From Paralithodes platypus (Eukaryota; Arthropoda; Malacostraca; Decapoda; Lithodidae), in the NCBI GenBank assembly GCA_032716605.1, contig CM064502.1, positions 34,297,075-34,361,074 of the forward strand: a DNA stretch of 64,000 bases, given 5' to 3'. Within the stretch, counting starts at the first letter, position 1, and each line of letters opens with the position of its first letter. Below the pieces are notes generated by a model that saw only the letters and a list, made by a program, of their open reading frames with translations, searched no databases and had not been told where the DNA came from. Made by a program: the position numbers and the translations under genes. Shown here piece by piece: positions 1 through 11,672 of this stretch.

Positions 1-203
1 GTTTCTCTCAAATTACTGGCTTGCTATCGCTCGCCAGGACAAAATCGACACCTTAATAACACGAACACTCTTACTATTGACAAAGAAATGTTCCAAAAAG
101 TCTTAAAATAGCCAAACGAATGGCCCGAACGTCATAACATCTGAAAACTAATGGGGCTAAGCTTGAGGAAGAAGAGGGACTAGAAAAGCGACCCATTTCC
201 CTT
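1..203. repeat. Right arm of a long-inverted-repeat TTAA element, cut by the window edge
   Basis: This is the outer right arm of the foldback family (called FB here) seen whole at 53650-54303. Shared landmarks are the run reading tatcgctcgccagga, the phrase aaactaatggggctaa, and the end agaaaagcgacccattt followed by TTAA-like sequence. The left part lies outside the window. It is non-coding. Confidence 0.7.
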
Positions 204-341
204 ATTAATCCTTTCAATCAAATGAACATTGCTTTGATTTCCTAATGCTTCAGCCAAATGAACATTGCTTTGATTTCCTAATGCTTCAGCCAAATAATGA
301 TATACAGTTTAGTAATCTGGTGTACACTCTCTATTACTTAA

Positions 342-534
342 GGGGAGACGGGTCGTTTTTCTGGTCCTCTTTCTTCCTCGTGTTTAGCCACATTTATTTT
401 GAGATTATGAGACATTCGACCCATTAGTTTGCGATTTTAACACCTTTCACCTCATATATTTGTCATTTTTTTTTAAGACCTTTCGATTTTTTCCTAACCG
501 GCCTTCGGTCGGGAGCTGATAAACACCCCCTAGG
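342..534. repeat. Left arm of an FB-family TTAA element, partial
   Basis: It starts directly after TTAA at 338-341 with ggggagacgggtcg and runs inward through the family landmarks ttttctggtc, tgtttagcc and accggccttcggtcggga. It is the reverse complement of the right arms at 1-203 and 3150-3325. The matching right arm is not adjacent, so this is a broken copy. Confidence 0.65.
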
Positions 535-599
535 AATCAAAGGTTTACAAGCCATGTCAGGTCGTGTTCTCCACTCTGAAAGGACATTCCTAAGCTGAA

Positions 600-830
600 T
601 TAATTCTGGCGCGTTTTACAGTTTATTTTTGGCTATCATTAGACGATTTTATGCATCTTAGGAAGGATCTGAGGGTATTAAAAGGGTAAAGACTACCTCA
701 ATCAACCCTCTGACTTTCATATACTCTTCCACATCTGAATATAATCGTCTAATAATTACCAGAAAACAGATAAGAAATGCGTACTGGATCTTGAAAAGGT
801 TAATCACATAGGCATAGATCAAATATGATA
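600..830. repeat. Degenerate core of a small TTAA MITE (family B)
   Basis: The stretch with ttagacgattttatgcatctta, then aggaaggatctgagg, and later ataatcgtctaataattacc resembles the interiors of the MITEs at 55033-55239 and 63556-63760. Clear termini are missing, so it is an eroded copy. I see no gene between 535 and 935. Confidence 0.45.
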
Positions 831-938
831 ATAAAGTAATCTGTTTGAAAGTCGTCCTGAATCCGAATACTCCCAAAACATTAACAACGTATCATCCTAC
901 TCTGACCGTCGTATACTCTGGAACCCATAATAGTTTAA

Positions 939-3325
939 AGGGGAGGTAGTCGCTTTTTCTGGTTCCCCTTCTCCCTCATGTTTAGCTTCATTAGTTTTGA
1001 TATTTTAAGACGTTCATTCCGTTAGTTTGGCAATTTTGTGTATTCTATGTGATTGAGGGAGACAAAAAGCAGAACTGCCTGTAGCAACTGCTCCCCCCAG
1101 AGTTGAACGAGTGACAGGGCCAAAATCAAGGGACGTTCGAGCCAAAATGCCTGGACACACGGAGTTCGAAGCAATTTAAGTCATAGGAAGAAGGAAAGAC
1201 TGATTCTGGGAAAGAGTTCCAGAGTTCAGCTGTTGAATAGAAGGAAGACTGAGAATAACGTTTCACTCTTGGGTTGGAGAGTTGCACAGCGTAGGGGTGG
1301 GATTGTGTTGCAAGACGGGTGCTAGGTGCTCTATGAAGAGGGGGTGGTATGCACTGAGAGAGCTCTGAAGAACACTCATTATTGTAATAGTGGTAGAATA
1401 GTGAGAGAGATGCAACATTGCGGCGAAGAGAGAGAGACTGCAGATAATTGGTGAGTGGATGTGAGTTAATGAGACGGAAGGCTTTCTTTTCTACTTTATC
1501 TAGACGTGCTGTGTGAGAGGATCCTTCCCACACGTATGAACAATACTTAATACATGGACGTAATGTGCCCCTGTACAGAGCAAGAAGCTGTGTAGGGGTA
1601 AAGAGCCCCTTGTGGCAGTTGAGCACACCCAGCTTCTGGGAGGGCACCTTAGCAAGACTGGTAATATTGTCCTTGCAAGAGAGAGCAAAAGAAAAAGAGA
1701 CACCAAGAATACTAAGAGAGAATGAAGGGTTGATTTTTTTATTGTTGAATTATTTGGGATAGTCTTCTGGGAGTTCACGACGGGTAGATAGATGGAGAAA
1801 TGGGATTTTGGAAGCATTAAAGGCATCAAGGTTTTCTCTGCCCCAATTGGAGATAATAGTTATATCAGAATATAAGTGTTGTATGGCTTCATTACTTAAG
1901 TTTTGGAGTTCCTGCTGTGTATGTTGTTGAGGAAGTCTAGTTGAATAGTGTAATGTAGAGTCGTCAGCATATGAGTGAATGGGGCTGGAGGTGCAGTTGA
2001 GAAGGTCGTTAATGAATATGAGGAAGATAATTGGAGATAAAACAAAACCCTGAGGAACACCAGAGTTGATAGGTTGAGGAAGTGAACGGTGGCAGTCCAC
2101 AACCGCAGCTGTGGAACGGCCAGAAAGGAAATTAGAGACAAAGGCACAGATGGAGGGATAGAAACTGTAGGAGGGTAGTTTGGAAATAAGGGATTTGTGC
2201 CAGACTGTATCAAAGGCCTTTGATATGTTTAGCGCAACAGAAAAAGTCTCGCCGAAGTCCCAGATGGAGGATGACCAAGAGTTAGTAAGATAAGAAATAC
2301 GATCACCAGTAGAGCGGCCTTGAAGGAAGCCATACTGGCGGTCTGAGAGTAGGTTATGGGAAGTTAAATGCTTAAGAAATTTTGAGGCAAGAATTGTTTC
2401 AAAAGCTTTAGAGATGCAAAAAATGAGAGCAATTGGACGATAGTTGGAGGGTTGAGAGCAGTCACCCTTCTTTGGGACAGGTTGAATGAGAGCAAACTTC
2501 CAGCAAGAAGGAAAGATGTTAGAGGAGAGACAGAGACGAAAGAGTTTGCCTAGGCAGGGAGTCAGCACAGAAGCACAGTTTTTGAGTAAAATAGGAGGAA
2601 CGCCGTCCGGTCCGTAGACTTCTTAGTATTAAGCCCAGCGACGGTGGAAAGCAGTGACATTTCGCCTCATTTCTTTGTCAATATTAAGGCCTGTCGTAAC
2701 ATTTATGTGTAACTATTTTTCCTGGCGAGCGTAAGCGAGCCTGTAGTTTTAGAAGGAACCGGCCATTGGCCGGGACATTTTTCTACCGTAAATGTAAAAA
2801 GTTTATCTTGAAAGGGGGTCTAGGGGGTGTTTATTTTAAGCTTGATGGAGGTCTAGCAATGAAACTCAATATTAAAATAATAAATAATTATATAGACCAA
2901 AAAACAAGCACTACCCTTAAGCACATTATATCTGAGTGTACTAATTTATGATTTCCTTGTTAATGGGGCATGGGTGTAATTATTTGCTCATTAATATATC
3001 TTTTTATAAAACAATTAGTTTCCTCCCTAGACCTCCATCAAGCTGTAAAAAAACACCCCCAACACCCTCCTTCCAGATCAATGTGTACATTTTTCAATAG
3101 AAAAATGTCCCGCAAATGGTTGGTTCCTCTTGAAATACATGTTCGTTATCGCTCGCCAGTTTAAAATTGACACCTAAATGCCACAATAAGTCTTAATATT
3201 GACAAAGAAATGGGGCGAAAGGTCTTAAAATCGCCAAACTAATGGGCCGAACATCTAAACAATCTGAAAACTAATGGGGATAAGCATGTGGAAGAAGGGG
3301 GACCAGAAAAACGACCCCTCTCCTC
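939..3325. mobile_element. FB-family long-inverted-repeat element, split by a LINE
   Basis: The left end follows TTAA at 935-938 (aggggaggtagtcgc); the right end is cgacccctctcct before TTAA at 3326-3329. The two arms are inverted repeats of about 300 bp that meet near 2850-3040, where tagacctccatcaagc and its complement gcttgatggaggtcta sit. The left arm is interrupted at about 1037-2654 by a Jockey-like LINE: the family sequence stops after tttggcaattttg and resumes at catttcgcctcatttc. It is non-coding. A TTAA target is typical of piggyBac-type transposition, but no transposase is visible. Confidence 0.7.
1037..2654 (-). pseudogene. Jockey-like non-LTR reverse transcriptase, copy 1, 5'-truncated and frameshifted
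   Basis: Read on the minus strand this is the RT part of a LINE. The first block (about 2568-1750) has the RT core: PVPKKGDCSQPSNYRPIALI, then LLSDRQYGFLQGRSTGD, the motif SGVPQG (here followed by FVLSP), and the catalytic YADDSTLHYS. The C-terminal block (about 1647-1126) carries RVKRYSQSSF and AELWNSFPESVF, typical of the region after the RT. At least two frameshifts separate the blocks. The endonuclease domain is absent, so the copy is 5'-truncated, as is usual for LINEs. It is inserted in the left arm of an FB element. Assignment to the Jockey group is from general similarity to arthropod jockey/BS-type RTs; the clade was not tested. Related copies lie at 27103-27222, 35647-38465 and 60763-63240. 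Confidence 0.8.
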
Positions 3326-3790
3326 TTAATCTACCTTAGGGCAAGTTATGAAGTAAACAATAAATAAGAGGACTTATTACAGGTCTTAAGTCTCTTGCCT
3401 GGTCGTAGTTTTTGTTTTCTATGTGTATGAAGGAGACAAAAGGCAAAAAGCTTATCACCTTTTAACCCATGAACTGTTAAAACCTGTGCAAAATAAATGG
3501 TCAAGTTCAGTGAGAGAGAGTGAGGGGGTGGGCTATAAAGGGGGGTGGGGGGGGGGGAGTGGAGGATGTGGTATGAAGAGCTGCCACTACTTTCTATGTT
3601 ACCCAACTTTGAGACATTTCCGGAAGGACCGACCCAGTCCCTGGGTTAAGACTATCTGTACTCTTGCTGACATTGGAGGTAGTGGGCGATGATTCTCTCT
3701 TCTAGTTTTATATTCTCTTCCATTAGTTTTAAAAGGCCCTACCTTTATATTATAATGGTAATACTTTATACAAATTGCTTTTCAAGTTAG
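3326..3790. other. Unassigned sequence with a G-run
   Basis: No coding region or repeat match within the window could be supported. It contains a poly-G tract near 3540-3560 inside a purine-rich stretch. Confidence 0.4.
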
Positions 3791-3996
3791 CCCATTCAGT
3801 ACCAGCGACGTCCTTTTAACTCTATTCTGGCTACTACTAATCAATGTTATTCAGTTTCAAAAGGGCCTCCAGCAATTAACAAGCTATGAACTATCTCACT
3901 TAACCCTTTTAACTACCAAAGATCCTTCTTAAATCCACAAAATTGTCTAAATATAACTAAAATCTAATTAAAAAGACGTCGCCGGTACAGAAGGGG
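3791..3996. mobile_element. TTAA MITE, family B (206 bp)
   Basis: Terminal inverted repeats read cccattcagtaccagcgacg at the left and the complement of cgtcgccggtacagaagggg at the right. It is flanked by TTAG (3787-3790) and TTAA (3997-4000), that is, a TTAA duplication with one mutation. It has no coding capacity. Close relatives in the window are at 24278-24483 and 55033-55239. Confidence 0.8.
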
Positions 3997-4000
3997 TTAA

Positions 4001-4421
4001 TGCTAGTAGTGGCAAATTATGTTAGCACGTTTCTCACAATATATATATTATTATTATTTGTTGTTATTCCAGCATTACTCCATATATACGTGCTATGAAA
4101 ATGGAATGCAAGAAAGAATATTGTATGCATTGTTATATAATTTACTGTAATTACCTTTATATATATGAATAATGTATTTTCCAAATAAATATCCATGCAT
4201 TGCAGTTAAAAATGTATTTTTCCTTTAACCATTCAATGTTATAATCAAAAGTAACTGAAGTATTTCTTGTTGATCAAAATTTATTTACTATCTAGTGGAC
4301 TTGATTTGGTAACCCTGGCACCAACCCTTTCCGCTTGTTGCCAAACAATTCCAGAAATTTCACAGCTTACTCTGTAATACACTAATTCCATATACTCTAT
4401 ATAATTATTATTCTCTCATTG
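4001..4421. other. AT-rich intergenic sequence with one short dispersed repeat
   Basis: No gene is visible. The stretch near 4270-4320 (tttactatctagtggacttg, then atttggtaaccctg) recurs near 54520-54560, so at least part of it is dispersed repeat. Confidence 0.4.
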
Positions 4422-4575
4422 TCAACTGTCTTCGTGGTGCGATGTATAAGGTGTTGATTTTCGGTGTGAGCATCCTGGGTTCGAGTCCTCGGACTGCCAC
4501 ATGTGTTTGTAAATGTCATTAATCGATTTTAGGAGTATTGTTGGTTGTTGGAAGGAACATAATAATTTCACTTAC
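4422..4575 (+). mobile_element. tRNA-derived SINE, probably from tRNA-Arg(UCG)
   Basis: A tRNA-like head is followed by a conserved unrelated tail. The A box reads tggtgcgatgtataagg and the B box ggttcgagtcc (4478-4488). A tttTCGgtg segment sits at the anticodon position, suggesting a tRNA-Arg(UCG) origin. The acceptor stem does not pair, so it is not a working tRNA. The same head plus tail (through tggttgttgga and aacataataat) recurs at 13702-13845, which is the signature of a retroposed SINE family transcribed by RNA polymerase III. Confidence 0.65.
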
Positions 4576-4669
4576 TCATTCGGCCAAGCATCACAATAAT
4601 ATCAATAGTGTTTGTATGCCATTGTAAAGGCTTATCCCTCAATGCCTTCACCTTCAGTAAAATTAGTAT

Positions 4670-4671
4670 AC

Positions 4672-4702
<31 letters not shown>
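4670..4702. repeat. (AAT)n microsatellite at the 3' end of an RTE element
   Basis: About eleven AAT units lie directly before the ctatctatctat tail of the reversed RTE copy. The same trinucleotide continues on the other side at 6288-6316, so the LINE sits inside one microsatellite. Confidence 0.8.
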
Positions 4703-6288
4703 CTATCTATCTATCTATTGCCCGACGCCATGATCCCAGAAGGGGTGGCCACGAACGAACCACCCCCATGCACCTGTCTCCAGTCAGTCGACGCCCGTCC
4801 TCCCAACCAGCACCGCCTTCGTTCATATACTTCCTCACTCCATCCTTCCACCTCTCATTCGGTCTACCTCTCCCTCTCTGTCCCTCCACCTCGCTCTCGT
4901 ACACCCTCTTAGTCATTCTCTCGCTTTCCATACGTTCCATATGGACGAACCATCTCAAGTTGTTCCTTTTCACACTTTCCAGCACATCTACCTCCACACC
5001 ACACCTCCTTCTTACTTCCTCATTAGTCTGCCTATCCTTCCATGTTACTCCGCACGCACTTCTTAAGTAATTCATTTCCACTGCACTCACTCTTGGTCTG
5101 AGTCTCTCAACCAACGTCCATGCTTCGCTTCCGTAAGTCAGTGTCGGGATTACCACACTGTAATGCAAGGACTTCTTCACTTCCATACTGACCACCCTAT
5201 TTCTTGTTACTGCTTTCAGCATTCCTACAACCCTCTTCCCCTGTTGTACCCTCTCCCGCACTTCTTCATCCATAGTCCCATCTTTACTCAACACACTGCC
5301 CAGATACTTAAAAGAGTTGACGATCTCCATAGCCTGACCGTTCAGCTTCACCTCACACTCTGTGACTTCACCCCTTTCGAAGACCATAACCTTGCTCTTC
5401 CCCGCATTTACCTTCAAATTCCGTTTCTCGCACACTATTCCAAACTCATTTACCAGACCCTGCAACTCCCATTCATTATCACTCATCAGAACTGTATCAT
5501 CTGCAAACAGCAGTATAGGTAGCTTCCACTCAATTCCCTCCCTTTTCAGCGATACACCAACATCCACTGCTCTTGATAGTAATTCTTTCATGACTCCATC
5601 CATATATACAGTAAACAACCATGGGGTCATCACACACCCCTGTTTCAAACCAACATTCAGGTCAAAGAACTCGCTCTACTCATTCTCCACACGTACTGCT
5701 GCCTTTGCATGCCTCCACATTCATCCAGAACTCCTCTTTCTTTATTACAAGTGTATCCTCTGTCGGGGCATACACACACACAATCACCCACGTTTGTATT
5801 CCTACTTTTATTCTCACCCACACAATCCTTGAACCCACAGACCCATACACTCTTACACATTCCTTCCATTTGTTACTTACAAACAAACACGCACCTTCTC
5901 TCGCTGTTCCTTCACTCACTCCAGCACACACACCCATTCCACACTCCCACTCTCTCACATCTGAACCTTTCCATTTGGTCTCTGTCATTCCACATACATC
6001 CAGCCTGGCATTCACTAGCACTTCCAGAACCTCTCTCTCTTTTGTGCCATCATTCATGCCACTAGCATTCCATGTAGCCACTCTTAGAATGTCCGAAGGA
6101 ATGTCCTTAGTCGGTCGTGGTTCGTCAACATAGGTTCCGTCCGCATTCGAGGCTGTTCGTTCGTTTTTCTTTGCTTAGGTATTTTTTCCGGGTGGGGGTC
6201 GCAAGCCCACCGACCCAACCTCTTTAGTCACCTCTTACGACACGCAGAAGGCACGTGGGGCATATTCTATTCCCTTAACCCCAAGGGG
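4703..6288 (-). pseudogene. RTE-clade LINE copy 1 with a large internal deletion
   Basis: On the minus strand the 5' end (6288) shares its start with the fuller copy at 8477: a C-run, then gggaatagaatatgccccac. An endonuclease/exonuclease/phosphatase-type N-terminus follows (about 6081-5680), with MATWNASGMNDGTKEREVLE and the TETKWKGS catalytic-Glu motif. It then jumps directly to the middle of the RT. The RT C-terminal half runs about 5648-4707, with FADDTVLMSDNEWELQ, SFKYLGSVLSKDG and NNLRWFVHMERM. Compared with copy 2, the part equivalent to about 9055-10690 is missing, which removes the end of the endonuclease and the first RT motifs. The 3' end is an ATAG repeat tail, typical of RTE elements. 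Confidence 0.85.
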
Positions 6289-6316
6289 TAATAATAATAA
6301 TAATAATAATAATAAT
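6288..6316. repeat. (TAA)n microsatellite at the 5' end of RTE copy 1
   Basis: About nine TAA units abut the 5' end of the reversed RTE element. They match the AAT tract at 4670-4702. Confidence 0.75.
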
Positions 6317-7100
6317 TAAGGTAAAAAGGCCGCCAGCCAATCAACGCGCTCCCTTTAACCTTCCCTTTATACCAGCTGAGTTTGACACTCTGGACTCTGG
6401 AGGTAAACATGCCACACCTTCCCGGCCGACCAATCAGAAGCCTCCATTTTCGGAGCTGACAGCTACGTGTACAGCTTCACGTTTAAACTTGCTCTCGCTC
6501 TCTCCACAGGCCGTTTCCTCTGGTTGCAATAGGTCTAATGCATCAGTGCCAGCCCTATACTCCCGGAAGCCACTAAAAGACATTCGCAACCAGCTTCCAG
6601 GAACTCATTATGGAGAGAAATGAGTTGAAGCGAAAGAAAGAAATATTCAAGCCGCGCGGCCAAAATATCAACTGGCCGAGCGGGCGGCTCAGCCAATCAC
6701 AGCGCCGGAAAGCGGGAGGCGGGGCTATATCAAGGGGGTGGGGGAGGCTGCACCTCTCGGACTCCACTGGGCTAACTTCTTGCAAGCCACATTTGCTCCC
6801 TCACTTGGGCACCCATGGAAACTTGGATCCACTTGTTCCAGCCTTCCAGCCCACACCACTAGTTCCAGTAAAGTCCACATCGGGCCTAGCATCAATTTCC
6901 CCTACTAGGCGGATACACCTTCAGTATCAGGCCATCTGTCGTCACATCGCTGGCTTGCACACCTACAGCCAAGCGATTCAAGAGGGACGACAAATAGTAG
7001 ATGGGAGCGAAGATTTCCAGTTGAGCTATTGGCCGGCTCAGAGGTGGTGAAGATGTTCCAGTAGATACCTAAGACTGTCTTATATTTTTAAAGGACTCAT
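6317..7100. other. GC-rich promoter-like region, unclassified
   Basis: The stretch stands out from its AT-rich neighbours. It holds several CCAATCA-type boxes (near 6338, 6430 and 6692), a gggcggggctatatcaaggg segment near 6718-6740 that reads like a GC box plus TATA box, and repeated gccggcc/gccgcgcgg runs. Such a cluster could be an LTR promoter or a decayed host promoter. I could not find matching LTR ends. A 146-codon open frame at 6610-7050 shows no recognisable domain and I do not call it a gene. Confidence 0.35.
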
Positions 7101-8279
7101 ATTGGGCCCGCACCAGATTTCGAGAAAGAGAGAAAATGCTTGACAAACCCAGTGGTTCCAACCAATAATAATTGATGTGTTCTTATAGGACAAAGTAAAG
7201 AGAAAGATACGTGTTAAGAGAATGATAGTTATTCTTGATAGACAAGGCTCCATGCCGATTAGCTATCTATAGTATAGGATATTGTAGGGCAGCAAATAGA
7301 TATTAACATTAAAGAAAGAGGGGATAATTCATAAATAGATAAGCAACTATAGGGCTCAGGGGAATAAAGAATAGTTGCAATTAGATCAGCTTTAGTTTGA
7401 GAAATAGGTAAAGAGGACACTAGTCCGTATGATCAACTATATCTTTTTGTTATAAAGGAAACATTATCAATCATATTGTTTAAAGGAATATTCCGTCGGT
7501 TCCGTGGTAAGCGTTCCGAGTATTAAGTCCAGGATAATATTGTAATCATAAAATATATGTAGAGGATTAAGCGGTGAATATTGTTCATGTAGGTGTTTTG
7601 AGATACTGATCATATCAAGCCATTGCTTGAGATATATTATTGGAATAGGTGGTATAAGTGGCATACGGACTTATTGGTAATAGGGTTAAGAGAATATATA
7701 ATTTAAGAGTGTTCTAGATAGGGAGATCGAGGTCATGTGTAGTAACGCCCTGGTCTCTTGAGTAGATATATTATTATAGGGTAAAGAGAATATATAATAT
7801 GAGAGTGTCAAATGTAGTAACGCCCTGGTCTCTTGAGTAGACACATTAGGGCCCGGTATAGTTATATTATTTTGGAGTTTAGTTAAGAATATATATATCT
7901 TGTTCTAGATAGGGAAATAAAGGTCGGATTTATTAATGCCCTGGTCTCTTGAGTAGACACAGTAGGGCCCGGTAAAACTATATTATTTTGGAGACTAGTA
8001 ACGTGCCTTTGGATCGAAGTCGAAGTGAGTCAATACCTGAATAGCGGGAATCCAAATAGGTGGTAACGGGAGCTCTCGAGTTCCAATGTACAACCTATGG
8101 TGGGTCGACGAAATATTTAATCTGTGTATTGAACTCATTTCGGCCCGAACAGAGAAATAGTTACTAGGTTAGCATAAAGTTAGTAGTAAGTTTGTTAAAT
8201 AAAGTATACAAACTTCTAAATGATTGTCGAATTATTCCCCACCTTAGTAGTATATTTAGATTAAGAAAATAAGTACTAC

Positions 8280-8280
<1 letters not shown>
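7101..8280. other. Unclassified sequence with an internal tandem repeat
   Basis: No coding region is supported. It includes the three-copy repeat listed at 7730-7985 and ends with a ttaaataaagtat segment near 8195 that resembles a polyadenylation signal. With 6317-7100 it could be one old LTR-like unit, but termini and target duplications are not visible. Confidence 0.35.
7730..7985. repeat. Three-copy tandem repeat with core cgccctggtctcttgagtag
   Basis: The core occurs near 7745 and 7820, and once with tgccctgg near 7937, spaced about 75 and 112 bp apart. The last two copies also share acacaktagggcccggta and ttatattattttggag. Confidence 0.75.
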
Positions 8281-8342
<62 letters not shown>

Positions 8343-8358
8343 TATAATAATAATAAAA
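8281..8358. repeat. (AAT)n microsatellite
   Basis: About 24 near-perfect AAT units precede RTE copy 2 by roughly 120 bp. RTE copy 1 is also bracketed by this trinucleotide. Confidence 0.9.
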
Positions 8359-8665
8359 GTTGTATGGGGTTCAAGCAGTGTTTCACGCAGGGTATTGTCT
8401 TAGATACAAGAGCTGTGTCACATATATCAACTAGATAATTTATCATATCGGGCATGGAGAAAATACAAAAGGAATAACCCCCCCTGGGGGTTAGGGAATA
8501 GAATATGCCCCACGTGCCTTCTGCGTGTCGTAAGAGGCGACTAAAGAGGTTGGGTCGGTGGGCTTGCGACCCCCACCCGGAAAAAATATCTAAGCAAAGA
8601 AAAACGAACGAACAGCCTCGGATGCGGACGGAACCAACGTTGACGAACCACGACCGACTAAGGAC

Positions 8666-9440
8666 ATGCCTTCGGACATTCTGAGAATGGCTACGTGGAA
8701 TGTTAGTGGCATGAATGATGGCACAAAAGAGAGAGAGGTTCTGGAAGTGTTAGTGAATGCCAGGCTGGATGTATGTGGAATGACAGAGACCAAATGGAAA
8801 GGTTCAGATGTGCGAGAGTGGGAGTGTGGAATGGATGTGTGTGCTGGAGTGAGTGAAGGAACAGCGAGAGAAGGTGCATGTTTGTTTGTAAGTAGCAAAT
8901 GGAAGGAATGTGTAAGAGAGTATGGGTCTGTGGGTTCAAGGATTGTGTGGGTGAGAATGAAAGTAGGAATACAAACGTGGGTGATTGTATGCGTGTATGC
9001 CCCGACAGAGGATATACTTGAAAGAAAGAAGAGGAGTTCTGGATGAATGTGGAGGCGTGCCTGGAGAAGTTTGACAAGAACGAAAGAATATTTCTGATTG
9101 GGGATATGAATGGTAAGGTGGGTGATAGGAAAGTTGAGGGAGTGGTGGGAGGGTGGGGGTACCATCAGAGGTGAATGGGAATGGTAGTGCACTTGTGGAC
9201 GTATGTGTGGGGAGGAAGGAGGCTGTGGATAGCCAACACCTTCTTCCGACACAGAATGATCCACAGGTACACGTGGAAACGGATGTTGACGATGAAGGAT
9301 AAGACAGTGGTGGAACGAAAGTCATTGATTGATTATGTATGTGTGGATGAACGAATGAAGAAATCTGTGATGGATGCTAGGGTGTATAGGGGTATTGGAG
9401 GGGGTCTGTCTGATCATTATGTAGTGGTAGCTAAGTTTAG
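8666..9440 (+). pseudogene. APE-like endonuclease domain of RTE copy 2
   Basis: The frame opens with MPSDILRMATWNVSGMNDGT. The Asn in TWNVSGMN and the Glu in MTETKWKG match the first catalytic blocks of the exonuclease-endonuclease-phosphatase fold; IFLIGDMNGKVGDR gives the D-x-N block and GLSDHYVVVAKF the terminal SDH block. The domain would nick genomic DNA to prime reverse transcription. A frame break near 9046 splits it, and the last part is read in the frame that opens at about 9175. The start is set by the shared N-terminus with copy 1; the leading MPSDILR is optional. Confidence 0.75.
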
Positions 9441-11672
9441 GATACAAAAGAAGTGGGTGAGGAGAGCGGGAGGGAGGCGAGAGGAGGGTGGAATGGTGAG
9501 GAGGGTGGAGAGGTTGCAGGAGGAGGAAGTCAGGGAGGAGTACAGGAGAGCAGTGGAAAGACGACTAGGTGGGTTCGACCTGGAAGTTATGGAGGAAGTG
9601 GAGGAGATGAGCAAGGTGTTTAAGGATGAGATCTGTGCAGCATGTGAGGAGGTGTGTGGAGTGAGGAGAAGAGGGAGGGGAGTGAAAGGTACAGCATGGT
9701 GGACAGAAGAGGTAAGAATAGTTGTGGAAGAAAAGAAGAAAGCATATAGAGAGTGGTTGGGTAGTAGAGGGAATGAAGATTCCGAGAGACAGAAACGAGC
9801 GAGGTACGTGGAGAGTAAGAGGGTGGTGAAGAGAGTAGTGAAGGAAAGTAAGAGAAGAGATGAGGAATTTGGAAGGAATCTGAGTGTAAAATGGAGGGAG
9901 AGAAACTGTTCTGGAAAGAAGTCAAGAAAGTTAGGGAAGGTAGCAAGGGAAACAGTAAGGGTGTGAAAGATAAGAATGGGAGAATGCTAGCCGAGAAGCA
10001 AGAGAGAGTCGAAAGATGGAGGGAGTACTTCAGTGAGTTGCTAAATGAAAGGAATGAAGAGCCAGCAAACATAGCTGGATATGGTATGGGAGGGAGAAGA
10101 AGAGAAGTAATGGAGGAGGAGGTGGGGATCAGGAGGTCAGAAGTGTGGGAAGCCATGCAAAGAGTGAAGTTGGGGAAAGCACCAGGAACAGATGGAGTGT
10201 GTGGGGAAATGTTGAGGTATGGTGGTGAGATAGTGATAGAATGGGTATGGAAAATGTGCAAACTAGCATGGGAGAAGGGGAGTGCACCCGATGACTGGAA
10301 GACTGGCATAATAGTCCCCCTATATAAGGGAAAAGGGGAAAGAGGAGTGTGTGGTAACCACCGAGGAATATGTCTTCTAAGCGTAGTAGGGAAGGTATAC
10401 AGTAGGGTAGTGATTGAGAGAGTGAGAGTGAGAACGGAGAAATGGATAGGCGACGAGCAGGGAGGTTTTAGGAAGGGAAGAGGATGTGTAGATCAGATTT
10501 TTACCCTGAATTGTGTTGTGGAGAAGTATCTGGAGAAGAAACAAAAGGTATATGTTGCCTTTATAGACTTGGAGAAGGCCTATGACAGAGTGGATAGAGA
10601 AGGTTTGTGGAAAGTACTTAGAATATACGGAGTAGAGGGCAAGTTGCTGAAAGCAGTGAAGAGCATGTATGAGGGTGCAAAGGCGGCAGTACGTGTGGAG
10701 AGTGAGCAGAGCGAGTTCTTTGACCTGAATGTTGGTTTGAAACAGGGGTGTGTGATGTCCCCGTGGTTGTTTACTGTATATATGGATGGAGTTATGAAAG
10801 AAATACTCTCAAGAGCAGTGGATGTTGGTGTATCGCTGAAAAGGGAGGGAATTGAGTGGAAGCTACCTATACTGCTGTTTGCGGATGATACAGTTCTGAT
10901 GAGTGATAATGAATGGGAGTTGCAGGGTCTGGTAAATGAGTTTGGAACAGTGTGCGAAAACGGAATTTGAAGGTAAATACGGGGAAGAGCAAGGTTATGG
11001 TCTTCGAAAGGGGTGAAGTCACAGAGTGTGAGGTGAAGCTGAACGGTCAGGCTATGGAGATCGTCAACTCTTTTAAGTATCTGGGCAGTGTGTTGAGTAA
11101 AGATGGGACTATGGATGAAGAGGTGCAGGAGAGGGTACAACAGGGGAAGAGGGTTGTAGGAACGCTAAAAGCAGTAACAAGAAATAGGGTGGTCAGTATG
11201 GAAGTGAAGAAGTCCTTGCATGACAGTGTGGTAATCCCGACACTGACTTACGGAAGCGAAGCATGGACGTTGGTTGAGAGACTCAGACCAAGAGTGAGAG
11301 CAGTGGAAATGAATTACTTAAGGAGTGCGTGCGGAGTTACATGGAGGGATAGACAGACTAATGAGGAAGTAAGAAGGAGGTGTGGTGTGGAGGTAGATGT
11401 GCTGGAAAGTGTGAAAAGGAACAACTTGAGATGGTTCGGCCATATGGAACGTATGGAAAGCGAGAGAGAATGACTAAGAGGGTGTACGAGAGCGAGGTGG
11501 AGGGACAGAGGGGGAGAGGTAGACCGAATATGAGGTGGAAGGATGGAGTGAGGAACTACATGAACGAAGGCGGTGCTGGTTGGGGGGAGGGGCGTCGACT
11601 GACTGGGGACAGAGGTGCATGGGGGCGGTTCGTTCGTGGCCACCCCTTCGGGGATCACGGCGTCAGGCAATA
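9440..11672 (+). pseudogene. Reverse transcriptase of RTE copy 2, frameshifted
   Basis: A basic linker (9440-9890) rich in Arg, Lys and Glu leads into the RT. Motifs in order: KLGKAPGTDGVCGEML, GIIVPLYKGKGERGVCGNHR, EQGGFRKGRGCVDQIF, the first catalytic block VAFIDLEKAYDRVDREGLWK, GLKQGCVMSPWLF, the catalytic FADDTVLMSDNEWELQ (about 10878-10925), then the post-RT region NNLRWFGHMERM and RGRGRPNMRWKDGVR. Frame changes near 9900, 10960 and 11460 break it into at least four pieces. It would copy its own RNA by target-primed reverse transcription. The catalytic residues are still present, so the copy is not very old. Confidence 0.85.

Noticed and set aside
5163..6133. Long plus-strand open frames rich in His, Ser and Pro
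   Set aside because: They are antisense to the RTE coding sequence, which shows clear RT and endonuclease motifs.
6610..7050. A 146-codon coding region
   Set aside because: No domain, no relative in the window, and it overlaps a promoter-like GC-rich block.
9175..9966. A separate Arg/Glu-rich nuclear protein gene
   Set aside because: It is the end of the endonuclease plus the linker before the RT of RTE copy 2.
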